From: Bradyrhizobium hipponense
GTDB taxonomy: Bacteria > Pseudomonadota > Alphaproteobacteria > Rhizobiales > Xanthobacteraceae
Direction of reading: 5' to 3'
Length of the DNA stretch: 64,000 bases
Assembly (NCBI RefSeq): GCF_008123965.1
Contig: NZ_VSTH01000055.1
Location: 27,512-91,511, forward strand
Every line of letters starts with the position of its first letter. The stretch's first letter is position 1. This document shows, in pieces, positions 30,723 to 37,342 of the stretch. The translations under genes and the position numbers were made by a program. The notes below the pieces were generated by a model. The model searched no databases, was not told the origin of the DNA, and saw nothing but the letters and a program-made list of their open reading frames with translations.

Positions 30723-31505
30723 TTATCCGCCCAGCAGTTTCATTGCTTCTTCGTGGACCCGCGCGTCACCGGCGGCGATGATGCGGCCGCCGCCCTGGGC
30801 CGGCTTGCCCTCCCAGGTGGTGACGACGCCGCCGGCGCCGGTCACGATCGGGATCAGCGCTGCGATGTCATACGGCTTCAGCTCGGTCTCGACCACGAGA
30901 TCGACGTGGCCGGCGGCCAGCATGCAATAGGAGTAGCAATCGCCGCCATAGCGCGACAGCCGCGCGCCCTGCTCGATGCGGCCGAAGATGGCGCGATCGT
31001 GCTCGTTCATCAGCAGCGGGCTGGTGGTGTAGGTCGTGGCCTCGCTGAGCGAGGCACAGCGGCGGACCTGGAGCCGGCGCTCGCCGGAGGGACCTTTATA
31101 ATGGGCCGAGCCGTTGTCGCCGGAAAAGCGCTCGCCGATGAAGGGCTGGTGCATCATGCCGTACACCGGCGCCCCCTTGTGCAGGAGCGCGATCAGCGTG
31201 CCCCAGATCGGGAAGCCGCCGATGAAGGACTTGGTGCCATCGATGGGATCGAGCACCCAGACATACTCCGAATCCTCGCGCTCGCTGCCGAATTCCTCGC
31301 CGACGATGCCGTGCTGGGGGAAGTTGGCCTTGATCAGCCGCCGCATCACCGCTTCAGCGGCACGGTCGGCCTCCGTCACGGGATCGAAATCCTTGGTTTT
31401 GCTCTTGTCGTCGATCGACAGCGAGGTGCGGAAGAACGGCAGGATGGTTTCGCCGGACGCAGTGGCGAGCCGTCCGATGAAGGCGGAGAAGTCGATCACC
31501 GTCAC
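30723..31505 (-). CDS. hisN: Inositol-monophosphatase family phosphatase, likely histidinol-phosphatase HisN
   Basis: A 260-residue Mg2+-dependent sugar-phosphatase fold. Metal-binding motifs are GEEFGSE (about residue 70), WVLDPIDGTKSFIGG (about 83-97) and the C-terminal ELKPYDIAALIPIVTGAGG. FDPVTEADRAAE is also conserved. The features around FIGGFPIWGTLIAL fit the HisN branch, which dephosphorylates histidinol phosphate in histidine synthesis, better than true SuhB. GTG at 31505 has GGAG six bases before it. A suhB/mmgR-like RNA is transcribed divergently upstream. Confidence 0.88.
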   Translation of the reverse strand: MTVIDFSAFIGRLATASGETILPFFRTSLSIDDKSKTKDFDPVTEADRAAEAVMRRLIKANFPQHGIVGEEFGSEREDSEYVWVLDPIDGTKSFIGGFPIWGTLIALLHKGAPVYGMMHQPFIGERFSGDNGSAHYKGPSGERRLQVRRCASLSEATTYTTSPLLMNEHDRAIFGRIEQGARLSRYGGDCYSYCMLAAGHVDLVVETELKPYDIAALIPIVTGAGGVVTTWEGKPAQGGGRIIAAGDARVHEEAMKLLGG

Positions 31506-31548
31506 GGCGTCTCCTCAAAGCGAAAGTCGGGTGAAGCTTCGCATCTGC

Positions 31549-31773
31549 CTACCTCAATTCGCCTGTGACGGGCAGCGCTGTCTTGATTTGCTCCCTGGTA
31601 TTTTGGATGCCACACCATGTTGCCTCAGCGAGCCATGGCTTGGCCAAATATCGATCATTAAGTTGAATGCTTAGTTCCGGGCTTGCCTCATTCGTATGCA
31701 AATGACAATCAACCCATTGAATTTCCTTATCAAAGGAACTGAATCTGGGTTTCTCTGGAAGCAACCGAGCCAT
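31549..31773 (-). CDS. Possible small protein of atypical composition
   Basis: A 74-codon frame from ATG at 31773 (longer alternative from 31812) ending 43 bp before hisN. The translation contains PEKPRFSSFDKEIQWVDCHL and LSIQLNDRYLAKPWLAEATW, which looks protein-like. The stretch is clearly less GC-rich than all its neighbours, with many A/T third positions, and has no visible ribosome site. It could be a recently acquired small gene, a decayed remnant, or chance. No family is recognised. Confidence 0.3.
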   Translation of the reverse strand: MARLLPEKPRFSSFDKEIQWVDCHLHTNEASPELSIQLNDRYLAKPWLAEATWCGIQNTREQIKTALPVTGELR

Positions 31774-31843
31774 GTGTGTTTTGCATGGGAAACGGCTCAA
31801 AAGCCCTTGCACTTTGTGCGGCGCGGCCGCATATTGTTGCGGT

Positions 31844-31930
31844 GCGGTAGCGCTCTGCGTTACCGCTGCCCTCCTTGGGCGTTTCCTCCCTAGACTTGGG
31901 CCGCTTGTTCATAACAAGCGGCCCTTTTTT
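31844..31930 (+). ncRNA. mmgR: suhB/mmgR-type (alpha-r8) small RNA
   Basis: A short transcript unit divergent from the inositol-monophosphatase-family gene, as in the alphaproteobacterial suhB RNA family. It shows a 5' hairpin (31844-31866, GCGGTA/TACCGC stem), a small GCCC/GGGC hairpin (31868-31880), an open linker with TTTCCTCCCT (31882-31891), and a terminator hairpin. The UUUCCUCCCU stretch is a hallmark of mmgR as I recall it and can pair with ribosome sites. A promoter TTGCAC (31807-31812) and TATTGT (31832-31837) precedes it. Relatives in Sinorhizobium limit polyhydroxybutyrate granules. Confidence 0.85.
31898..31930 (+). terminator. Intrinsic terminator of the suhB/mmgR-type RNA
   Basis: Perfect 12-bp stem GGGCCGCTTGTT / AACAAGCGGCCC with a CAT loop, followed by six T. 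This is the strongest terminator in the window. Confidence 0.95.
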
Positions 31931-32049
31931 CTTGGGGCCTTCGTCTTCACTTCAAGCGCGCGAAAACGCAAAGCGAAGATTCCGCGCTCGATCCGCTTGG
32001 GCTTGCTGCTGTGTCCGGTCGCGATGTGATCGCGCGGCGAAGCTTGCGC

Positions 32050-32940
32050 CTATTCGGCCGCGGCCTGGAACGGGCCGAGATCGCCAAACGGGATCGTCGT
32101 CGCCAGCACGTCGGCAAGCACCGCGAAATCGGACGCGACCTGAGCGAAGCGCGGGCTGCGCTCGCGCCGCCGCTCGTCCATGTAGATCGCACGGTTCAGC
32201 TCGAGCTGGACGGCATGCAGGCCGCTGGCCGGATTGCCGTAGTGCTCGGTAATGAAGCCGCCGGCGTAGGGCTTGTTGCGGCCGATCGAATAGCCGAGCC
32301 CGCTCATGGTTTCCTCGACCCGGTCCGGCAACAGCGGCGTGCAGCTCGTGCCATAGCGGTCGCCGATCACGATATCGGGCCGGCGCGGCTCGTCACGGGA
32401 GACGCCGACCGAGGGCATCGAGTGGCAGTCGACCAGCACCACGGTGCCGAACATCTGGTGCACCTTGTTGATCAGACGGCGCAGCGCGCGGTGGTAGGGC
32501 TTGTAGAGCGTCTCGATCCGCGCCAGCGCATCGTCGACCATGATGCGCTCGCGATAGATCTCCTGGCCGTCGCCGACCACGCGCGGGATGGTGCCGAGCC
32601 CGCCCGCCACCCGCATCGAGCGGGTATTGGCGAAGCTCGGCAGGCGGCCCGAGAACATCCGTGGGTCGAGCTCATAGGGCTCGCGATTGACGTCGACATA
32701 GGAGCGGGGAAAGTTGACCCGCACGGTCGGAAAGCCGCGGTCGCTGAGATGGCCGATCAGCTCGTCCATGAAGGAATCTTCCGACCGCCGCAGCGTCGGC
32801 AGGTCGATCCGCGAGGTCGTGAGGAATTCGTCCGGGTAGCTCGAGCCGGAATGGGGCGAGTTGAAGATGACCGGCGCGCGCCATTGCGCGGGCTCCACGA
32901 TCTCGAAGGCTGGCGACGCTTCGCCGTCAAACCGGGTCAT
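32050..32940 (-). CDS. N-formylglutamate amidohydrolase family protein
   Basis: A 296-residue zinc amidohydrolase-type protein. Conserved segments are VIFNSPHSGSSYP (about residue 24), the acidic SEDSFMDELIG, VDVNREPYELDP, VLVDCHSMPS and GGFITEHYG. In histidine degradation such enzymes (HutG) cleave N-formylglutamate, but no other hut gene is nearby, so the true substrate is open. The ATG at 32940 is taken; the upstream alternative is TTG. It is divergent from cpdR, with three phased 9-bp repeats just upstream. Confidence 0.88.
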   Translation of the reverse strand: MTRFDGEASPAFEIVEPAQWRAPVIFNSPHSGSSYPDEFLTTSRIDLPTLRRSEDSFMDELIGHLSDRGFPTVRVNFPRSYVDVNREPYELDPRMFSGRLPSFANTRSMRVAGGLGTIPRVVGDGQEIYRERIMVDDALARIETLYKPYHRALRRLINKVHQMFGTVVLVDCHSMPSVGVSRDEPRRPDIVIGDRYGTSCTPLLPDRVEETMSGLGYSIGRNKPYAGGFITEHYGNPASGLHAVQLELNRAIYMDERRRERSPRFAQVASDFAVLADVLATTIPFGDLGPFQAAAE

Positions 32941-33288
32941 CTTCTCAGGCTTCGTCCCTTCGCGCCGCAAGATCCGGAAAGATCCGGCAAGATCCGGATC
33001 GAATCGATTCGGCCGGTCGAGCGGCTCTTATGTGTCCTCATTGTCCGGAATCGCAACCGCTCTGCCAAGCGAAAAGATGCGATCGGCACTGGAACGTATC
33101 TTAACCCTGCGGGGATGGAGGAGGGTGTCTCCGAGCCGCTCGATTGCTTCCGGCCGCATTCGGGTTCACAAGGGGCGCTCGCACAGCTCGCCAAGGGTTT
33201 CGCTGAGGTTAAAGATTTTCACCCGAAATTTACCCTCTGTCGGGCTTAGTGACCGCTGCTGATGCCTTGGGGATTCAACGTTCCTGCC
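32941..33288. other. Divergent region between amidohydrolase gene and cpdR, with phased repeats
   Basis: About 350 bp without a convincing gene. AAGATCCGG occurs three times with exact 10-bp spacing at 32969, 32979 and 32989, starting about 30 bp upstream of the amidohydrolase start. The phasing to one helical turn suggests a protein-binding array. Promoters for both genes should lie here. Confidence 0.5.
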
Positions 33289-33648
33289 ATGCCAAAAATC
33301 CTGCTCGCCGAAGACGACAACGACATGCGCCGTTTCCTGGTCAAGGCGCTGGAAAACGCCGGTTTTCAGGTCTCGTCCCATGACAATGGCATGGCCGCCT
33401 ATCAGCGGTTGCGGGAAGAGCCGTTCGAGATGCTCCTGACCGACATCGTGATGCCGGAGATGGACGGCATCGAGCTCGCCCGCCGGGCCTCGGAACTCGA
33501 TCCCGACATCAAGATCATGTTCATCACCGGCTTTGCCGCGGTGGCGCTGAACTCGGATTCGGACGCCCCCAAGAACGCCAAGGTGCTGTCCAAACCCGTG
33601 CACCTGCGCGAATTGGTGAGCGAAGTGAACAAGATGCTGGCCGCCTAA
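33289..33648 (+). CDS. cpdR: Single-domain response regulator CpdR
   Basis: A 119-residue receiver domain with no output domain. It has the acidic pair EDD at residues 8-10, the phospho-acceptor aspartate in LLTDIVMPEMDGIELA (about residue 51), threonine in MFITGFA and lysine in VLSKPVHL. Length and sequence match alphaproteobacterial CpdR, which when unphosphorylated directs ClpXP to degrade cell-cycle and differentiation proteins. The position beside an N-formylglutamate amidohydrolase gene and tRNA-Val is, as I recall, common in related genomes. It is normally phosphorylated by the CckA-ChpT pathway. Confidence 0.92.
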   Translation: MPKILLAEDDNDMRRFLVKALENAGFQVSSHDNGMAAYQRLREEPFEMLLTDIVMPEMDGIELARRASELDPDIKIMFITGFAAVALNSDSDAPKNAKVLSKPVHLRELVSEVNKMLAA

Positions 33649-33665
33649 ATCCGCCTGTTCCGTCC

Positions 33666-33693
33666 TTGCGCCGGCTCTCCTGAGCCGTTATAG
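33666..33693 (+). promoter_or_regulatory. Promoter of tRNA-Val
   Basis: TTGCGC (33666-33671) and TTATAG (33688-33693) are 16 bp apart and lie about 30 bp before the tRNA. The spacer is itself a hairpin, CGGCTC-TCCT-GAGCCG, which may also end the cpdR transcript. Confidence 0.6.
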
Positions 33694-33721
33694 GGACCCC
33701 ACCCGATCTAGACGATTTCTA

Positions 33722-33796
33722 GGGCACGTAGCTCAGCGGGAGAGCACTACCTTGACATGGTAGGGGTCACAGGTTCGATCCCTGTCGTGCCCACCA
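33722..33796 (+). tRNA. tRNA-Val (anticodon GAC)
   Basis: Complete cloverleaf of 75 nt with encoded CCA. The acceptor stem is GGGCACG/CGTGCCC, the D-arm GCTCAGCGGGAGAGC, the anticodon arm CTACC-TTGACAT-GGTAG with anticodon GAC, and the T-arm ACAGG-TTCGATC-CCTGT. A short hairpin CACGC...GCGTG follows. Confidence 0.97.
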
Positions 33797-33930
33797 CGCT
33801 TCGCCTTCGGCTTCGCGTGGCGCAGCCAAGACCATCGGGCGAAGCGTGTCCGGCGTAGCTCGTAGAGCGTAGACGGACTGGCGCGTCTTGCTCACTGGAA
33901 CAGCCCGATGCCGTCCGGCATTGGTTCGCC

Positions 33931-34146
33931 ATGCCGAAAACCTTCAAGAGCGGCGATCACGTCAGCTGGAATTCCGAGGCCGGCCGGGTGCGCGGCCATA
34001 TCCTGCGCGTGCACACCAAAGACGTCGAGTACAAGGGCTACGTCCACCATGCCAGCCCGGACGATCCGCAATACGAGATCAAAAGCGACAAGACCGATCA
34101 CGTCGCCTTGCATAAGGGCCGTACGCTGCGCTTGCTGCGGAACTGA
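33931..34146 (+). CDS. Small Tudor-like (DUF2945, HVA_TUDOR) protein
   Basis: A 71-residue basic protein: MPKTFKSGDHVSWNSEAGRV, RGHILRVHTKDVEYKGYVHH and PQYEIKSDKTDHVALHKG. The KxGDxVxWNSxxGxVxGxI start and YEIKSDKTDHVAxHK end are the signature of the small Tudor-like family found widely in bacteria. It is probably a single beta-barrel; the binding partner is unknown. It is 22 bp upstream of a DUF488 gene read in the same direction, so they may be co-transcribed. Confidence 0.88.
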   Translation: MPKTFKSGDHVSWNSEAGRVRGHILRVHTKDVEYKGYVHHASPDDPQYEIKSDKTDHVALHKGRTLRLLRN

Positions 34147-34180
34147 CGGGCCGCGGGCAATCTGACAGATGGGGCGTCTC

Positions 34181-34717
34181 ATGGCTCATCCATTCTTCAC
34201 GATCGGCCACGCCACACGTCCGATCGGTGAATTCATTGCACTGTTGCAGGGCGCCTCCGTTACGTTTGTCGCCGACATTCGCGCGGTGCCCCGCTCGCGC
34301 ACCAATCCCCAATACAACCGCGAGACCCTGCCGCAAACACTTGCGGCCGTTTCGATCGGCTATGAGCATATCGCCTCGCTCGGCGGCCTGCGCAGCCGCA
34401 AGCGCGAGGTGTCACGCGAGACCAACGCATTCTGGCAGAACGACAGCTTTCACAACTACGCCGACCACGCCATGGGCGAGAGCTTTCGCGAGGGGCTCGC
34501 GCATCTGCGCGAACTCGGGCAGGCGCAGCGATGCGCCATCATGTGCGCCGAGACGCTATGGTGGCGATGCCACCGGCGTATCATCACCGATTACCTGCTC
34601 GCCGCCGGCGAGAGCGTGTTTCACATTATGGGACCCGGGAAAATCGAGCAGGCCGCGATGAATGCGGCGGCGCAGATCCAGGCTGACGGCCGTTTGAGCT
34701 ATCCGGCGGAAGGTTAG
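34181..34717 (+). CDS. DUF488 family protein
   Basis: A 178-residue protein. PFFTIGHATRPIGEFIALLQ at the start, VADIRAVPRSRTNPQYN, YEHIASLGGLR and the C-terminal CAIMCAETLWWRCHRRIITD form the DUF488 signature, with the Cys-x-Glu and CHR motif. The biochemical role is not established. The ATG at 34181 gives the usual family N-terminus; 34169 is an in-frame alternative. It follows the Tudor-like gene closely. Confidence 0.88.
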   Translation: MAHPFFTIGHATRPIGEFIALLQGASVTFVADIRAVPRSRTNPQYNRETLPQTLAAVSIGYEHIASLGGLRSRKREVSRETNAFWQNDSFHNYADHAMGESFREGLAHLRELGQAQRCAIMCAETLWWRCHRRIITDYLLAAGESVFHIMGPGKIEQAAMNAAAQIQADGRLSYPAEG

Positions 34718-34755
34718 CCACTCGCACTCGGCGGGCTCATGCTTGTCGTAGGTCC

Positions 34756-34836
34756 GTAGCCCGGTTGGAGCGCAGCGAAATCCGGGATCTGTCCCGCGGG
34801 TCTTTCCCGGATTGCGCTGTGCTCCTTCCGGGCTAC
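34756..34836. repeat. Dispersed palindromic repeat, family B, copy 1
   Basis: Ends GTAGCCCGGTTGGAGCGCAG and CTTCCGGGCTAC with inner AATCCGGGA/TCCCGGATT. A second copy is at 48984-49067. It lies in the gap before the ATC-hydrolase-like gene, ending 27 bp before its start. Confidence 0.8.
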
Positions 34837-34863
34837 AATCACATCCCAGACGCGAGGCCGCTC

Positions 34864-35337
34864 ATGGGTGTTTCCGTCCTCGAACAGGCCAGAATCCAGG
34901 CGCAAGTTCTGGTGCCCTTGGTCAAGGCGCTCCAGGCCGAACTCGGCGAGGCGCGCGCGAACGCGCTGGTACGAAAGGCGCTCGGCGATCTTTATCGCGG
35001 TTTCGGCGAGGAATTCTGGAAGGCGAAGAACGAGGCCAATCTCGGCAAGGCCGTTTCGTCCGCCTTCAAGACCTATGCCCGCGACGACGCGCTCGCCTAT
35101 GACGTGATCGAGCAATCCCATGACGCCTTCGACTTCAACGTCACGCGATGCGCCTACGCCGAATTCTACAAGGCCCTCGGCGAGCCCGAGCTCGGCTTTC
35201 TCCTGGTCTGCACCGCGGACTTTGCGACGGCGGATGGGTTCGGTCCCGACGTCGAACTCACACGGACGCAGACCATCATGCAAGGCGCCGATCATTGCGA
35301 TTTCCGCTACCGGCGCAATCCGGGCGCGGCGCAATGA
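34864..35337 (+). CDS. L-2-amino-thiazoline-4-carboxylic acid hydrolase family protein
   Basis: A 157-residue protein of the ATC-hydrolase family (the Pseudomonas enzyme opens the thiazoline ring on the way to cysteine). Visible motifs are SHDAFDFNVTRCAYAEFYKA, LGFLLVCTADFATADGFGPD and, near the end, IMQGADHCDFRYR with the conserved D-H-C-D-F-R. The first 70 residues are helical and variable in the family. It has no signal peptide. The start at 34864 follows the repeat. Family members have diverse, mostly unknown substrates. Confidence 0.82.
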   Translation: MGVSVLEQARIQAQVLVPLVKALQAELGEARANALVRKALGDLYRGFGEEFWKAKNEANLGKAVSSAFKTYARDDALAYDVIEQSHDAFDFNVTRCAYAEFYKALGEPELGFLLVCTADFATADGFGPDVELTRTQTIMQGADHCDFRYRRNPGAAQ

Positions 35338-35349
35338 AGGGGGCGGGCG

Positions 35350-35592
35350 ATGCGGGCAATCTCTCTTGCGTCGGCGATTTCGGCGCTGATCGCCTTGCCA
35401 GCTCACGCAACGATGATTGACTGGCCGGCCGAAGTCGCGCACTGCCGCGCGCTCCGCGAAAACATCGCGCCCCTGCTCCAGGCCGGCCAAGGAATATCCG
35501 CGGTCGGGCGCTCCAGCGTCGCAGCCCGCCGCTGCGTCTGGATCGAGCGCAGGGCATCGCGCAAGAAAATTCCAGGCGCGGAGCCGCGATAG
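35350..35592 (+). CDS. Small exported protein of unknown function
   Basis: An 80-codon frame starting 12 bp after the ATC-hydrolase-like gene, with GGGGGCGGGCG before its ATG. MRAISLASAISALIALPAHA is a clear signal peptide. The mature part of about 60 residues has two cysteines (VAHCRALRE and ARRCVWIE) that could form a disulfide, and a basic C-terminus. The spacing suggests an operon with the preceding gene. No family is recognised. Confidence 0.55.
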   Translation: MRAISLASAISALIALPAHATMIDWPAEVAHCRALRENIAPLLQAGQGISAVGRSSVAARRCVWIERRASRKKIPGAEPR

Positions 35593-35627
35593 GCCGGCGG
35601 ACTGCCGCGCAATCAACCGCACGCTCC

Positions 35628-35705
35628 ATCATTGCGAGCGCAGCGAAGCAATCCAGACTGTTGTCGCGGAAAGATTCTGGATTGCTTCGCTGCGCTCGCA
35701 ATCAC
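35628..35705. repeat. Dispersed palindromic repeat, family A, copy 4
   Basis: Ends ATCATTGCGAGCGCAGC and GCTGCGCTCGCAATCACG with inner GAAGCAATCCAGA/TCTGGATTGCTTC. One base in each end differs from the family consensus (TCATTG, CAATCA). It lies between convergent genes. Confidence 0.85.
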
Positions 35706-35780
35706 GATGTGGCGGATGTTGCGCACACGATCTCTCCGCCGTCGCCAGGACGACGTCGGTGTTCGAGGCGTTAGGCGTAG

Positions 35781-36872
35781 TTAGCTCACCAGATACTTCG
35801 TCACCGCCGCCTCGTCCCACGCAATCCCGTTGCCGGGCTCCTCGCTCGGCAGCGCGAACCCGTCCTCGATGGTCAGGCGCGTCGCCAGCACCGCGTCGGC
35901 CCAGTCGACGTATTCCAGCCAATGCGCGGTCGGCGTTACGCACAGCAGATGCGCGCTGACTTCCGAGAACAGATGCGTCGACATCTCGACGCCGGCGGCA
36001 TGTGCCAGTGAGGCCGCGCGCAGCCAGCCGGTGACGCCGCCGATGCGCTGCACGTCGGGCATCACGAAGTCACAGGCTTCCGCTGACAGCGCGGACTGCA
36101 TCGAAAAGGCGCTGTCAAAGTTCTCGCCGATCTGGACTGGCGTGCGCAGCGCGTCCGCGATGCGAGCGCAGCCGGCATAGTCGTCGTGGCGGATCGGCTC
36201 CTCGATCCAGGTCAGGCCTTCGTCGTCGAGCATCTCGCCGCGGCGGATCGCCTCGGTCACCGTCAGCGCCTGATTGTAGTCGCACATCAGCGTGACCTGG
36301 TCGCCGACGGCCTTTCGCACCGCGCGCACGACCGCGAGATCCTCCCGCGCATCGGGCCGGCCGACGCGGATCTTTGCGGCGTGGAAGCCTTCGGCCAGCA
36401 GCTTGTGCGCTTCGTCGACGGCAGCGCTTGCCGGCATGATGCCGAGCCCTTTCGAATTGTAGGCCTTGACCGGCTTCGGTGCGCCGCCGAGCAGGCGCGC
36501 CAGCGGCAGGCCTTTGCTGCGCGCCAGCGCATCCCACGCCGCCACGTCGATGCCGGATTGCGCCAGCCGCTGCAGGCCGGCCAGCCCAAGCAGCGTGAAG
36601 CGCTGGGTCAGTTTGCGTTCGAGCTCGAACGGCAGCAGCTCGTCGCCGGCAAGCAGCTCCGACATTTCCGTGACCATCGCCGTCAGCGGCTTCAGGGCCG
36701 AGGGCGTGATCGAGAACAGATAGGCATGCCCTCGCACGCCCTGGTCGGTCTCGCAATCGATCAGCACCAGCGGCGCCTTGGCGACCGCGCCGGTCGAGGT
36801 CTTGAGCGGCAGGTTCATCGGCACGATCACGGGGCGCGCATGGAAGCGCTTGATGCGGATGGTCTCGGTCAT
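35781..36872 (-). CDS. Mandelate racemase/muconate lactonizing enzyme family (enolase superfamily)
   Basis: A 363-residue TIM-barrel enzyme. The capping domain is followed by catalytic AKIRVG (a K-x-R pair in place of K-x-K), metal ligands in MCDYNQAL, WIEEPIRHDD and IGENFDSAF, and STHLFSEVSAHLL with the catalytic histidine. The DYNQ and STHLF features place it in the mandelate-racemase subgroup, which abstracts the alpha-proton of a carboxylate. The substrate is unknown. It lies alone, with GGGAG before the start. Confidence 0.88.
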   Translation of the reverse strand: MTETIRIKRFHARPVIVPMNLPLKTSTGAVAKAPLVLIDCETDQGVRGHAYLFSITPSALKPLTAMVTEMSELLAGDELLPFELERKLTQRFTLLGLAGLQRLAQSGIDVAAWDALARSKGLPLARLLGGAPKPVKAYNSKGLGIMPASAAVDEAHKLLAEGFHAAKIRVGRPDAREDLAVVRAVRKAVGDQVTLMCDYNQALTVTEAIRRGEMLDDEGLTWIEEPIRHDDYAGCARIADALRTPVQIGENFDSAFSMQSALSAEACDFVMPDVQRIGGVTGWLRAASLAHAAGVEMSTHLFSEVSAHLLCVTPTAHWLEYVDWADAVLATRLTIEDGFALPSEEPGNGIAWDEAAVTKYLVS

Positions 36873-37342
36873 GTGGAGGATCTCCCGGCGGAGCGAATGC
36901 AGATCGCTGCCGATCTTAAACGATCGCGATGAAACGAAAAGGCGCCGCCGATCTCAATTCGGTCATATCAAGTGTGCGCAGCGCGGGTACGCTCGCTGCT
37001 GGAAAGCGCGCTGGCCTCGCTGAAGCCGGCGTGAGGGCACGCAGACTTGCGCTCTTTCCGATTGAGAGTGTGCCGTGTGGCACCTCCTCCCCGACAAGGG
37101 GAAATCGCATGCGAGCATTCACAAGAGGTCGTCATGCCCGGGCTTGTCCCGGGCATCCACGTTCTTCGTGCCGCGTGGCAAGACGTGGATGGCCGGGTCA
37201 AGCCCGGCCACGACGCTGTGGAAACTTCTGCGTTCAAACTTCCAGGTCATATACGGTCACCCCCTTGTGGGGAGGGCTGGGGAGGGGTAGCCCGGCCAAA
37301 GGTGCGCGTATGACCGTCGTATCGCCCGCAACGGGATGCGTC
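36873..37342. other. 470-bp intergenic region with repeats
   Basis: No gene was found. The first 200 bp is plain sequence with the promoter of the racemase-like gene. The rest holds the inverted repeat at 37117-37219, and CCCCTTGTGGGGAGGG with GGGGAGGGGTAGCCCGG near 37260-37292, which resembles the repeat downstream of nfeD. Confidence 0.5.
37117..37219. repeat. Repeat family C, copy 1 (flanks substrate-binding protein gene)
   Basis: Contains GTCATGCCCGGGCTTGTCCC, GGGCATCCACG and, after a loop, CGTGGATGGCCGGG with AAGCCCGGCCACGACG. A copy with close similarity lies in inverted orientation at 38861-38959, on the other side of the gene at 37343-38566. ATTCACAAGAGGTCGTCATG is shared exactly by the two. 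Confidence 0.8.

Noticed and set aside
33722..33796. tRNA-Val as the attachment site of an integrated element
   Set aside because: No integrase gene is adjacent and no repeat of the tRNA 3' end was noticed in the window.
33747..33947. Minus-strand frame of 66 codons ending GTTGIEPVTPTMSR
   Set aside because: It is the well-known false protein read from the antisense strand of a tRNA 3' half; the tRNA-Val explains it.
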